This document shows, piece by piece, positions 5,751 through 5,942 of a DNA stretch of 5,942 nucleotides. Below the pieces are notes generated by a model. It was not told where the DNA came from and searched no databases. It saw nothing but the letters and a program-made list of their open reading frames with translations. Within the stretch, counting starts at the first letter, position 1. The number at the start of each line of letters is the position of its first letter. This DNA comes from Clostridiales bacterium. GTDB lineage: Bacteria > Bacillota > Clostridia > Christensenellales > UMGS416. The stretch lies in NCBI GenBank assembly GCA_012515725.1, contig JAAYXU010000025.1:1-5942 (forward strand), read 5' to 3'. A program made the position numbers and the translations under genes.

Positions 5751-5942
5751 ATGGCCCGGCATCCGGAGTGGCATACCGAGGAAGAGCATCTGCTCCTTAC
5801 GCTCGACAAGGTAAGCGAGGAATACCAATTTGTCTCCCGGATCCGCGCGGAGCAGCAGGCTGCCGTGGACGATCTGCGCGTCGCGGCGGGCGGCTCCTAC
5901 AGCAACGAGCTGCAGGTAGCCGAAAACCTGCTGTCCATCACC
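5751..5942 (+). CDS. Partial gene, N-terminal 64 residues; possibly HelD/UvrD-like helicase
   Basis: The frame from ATG 5751 is open to the window end, giving 64 residues of an unfinished protein. The start is well supported: AAAGGGGG at 5736-5743 lies seven bases before it, and a near-consensus promoter lies just upstream. The visible part is polar and helical, starting MARHPEWHTEEEHLLLTLDK and ending SNELQVAENLLSIT, with no signal peptide or membrane segment. A charged helical N-terminus with the pattern HPEW...E..HL..TLD.V recalls the coiled-coil N-terminal arm of HelD-type superfamily 1 helicases, which remove stalled RNA polymerase. That likeness is from memory and rests on few residues; no Walker motif is in the window. 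The gene itself is likely real, its function is open. Confidence 0.75.
   Translation, partial: MARHPEWHTEEEHLLLTLDKVSEEYQFVSRIRAEQQAAVDDLRVAAGGSYSNELQVAENLLSIT

Overview
The window looks like chromosomal DNA from a GC-rich member of the Firmicutes, most likely a Clostridia-class anaerobe. This is inference. It rests on strong purine-rich ribosome binding sites (AAAGGAGG, GGGGAGGGG, AAAGGGGG), sigma-A type promoters, two lipoproteins with Gram-positive style signal peptides, a DUF4349 lipoprotein, and HEAT-like and HD-domain proteins of types common in clostridial genomes. I see no rRNA, tRNA, CRISPR array, insertion sequence or phage gene. Coding density is high and base composition looks even throughout.

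Left block, plus strand (1-2342): three tightly packed genes that probably form one transcript entering from outside the window. They encode an alpha-helical protein with a C-terminal helix-turn-helix-like segment (possibly cut at its 5' end by the window edge), a HEAT-like helical-repeat protein whose non-ATG start sits on the previous stop codon, and an HD-domain phosphohydrolase that begins one base after the preceding stop. None has a known substrate or partner. The tight packing suggests coordinated production.

Middle block, minus strand (4512 down to 2369): an extended -10 promoter drives a VanX-like D-Ala-D-Ala dipeptidase lipoprotein, followed 32 bases later by proA, the glutamyl-5-phosphate reductase of proline synthesis. 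The proA stop lies 26 bases from the stop of the HD gene, so the two blocks converge with no clear terminator between them.

Right block: a DUF4349 lipoprotein with a coiled coil and a C-terminal membrane helix runs on the minus strand from 5571 to 4648. It has its own near-consensus promoter and a rho-independent terminator (4607-4635) that separates it from the dipeptidase unit. A second near-consensus promoter fires the other way into a gene cut by the right edge (from 5751). Its first 64 residues faintly resemble the N-terminus of HelD/UvrD-type helicases, but that is a weak call. The divergent promoter region holds two small perfect dyads that may be operators.

I found no clearly new defence or mobile system. 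The least explained part is the three-gene helical-repeat/HD block on the left.
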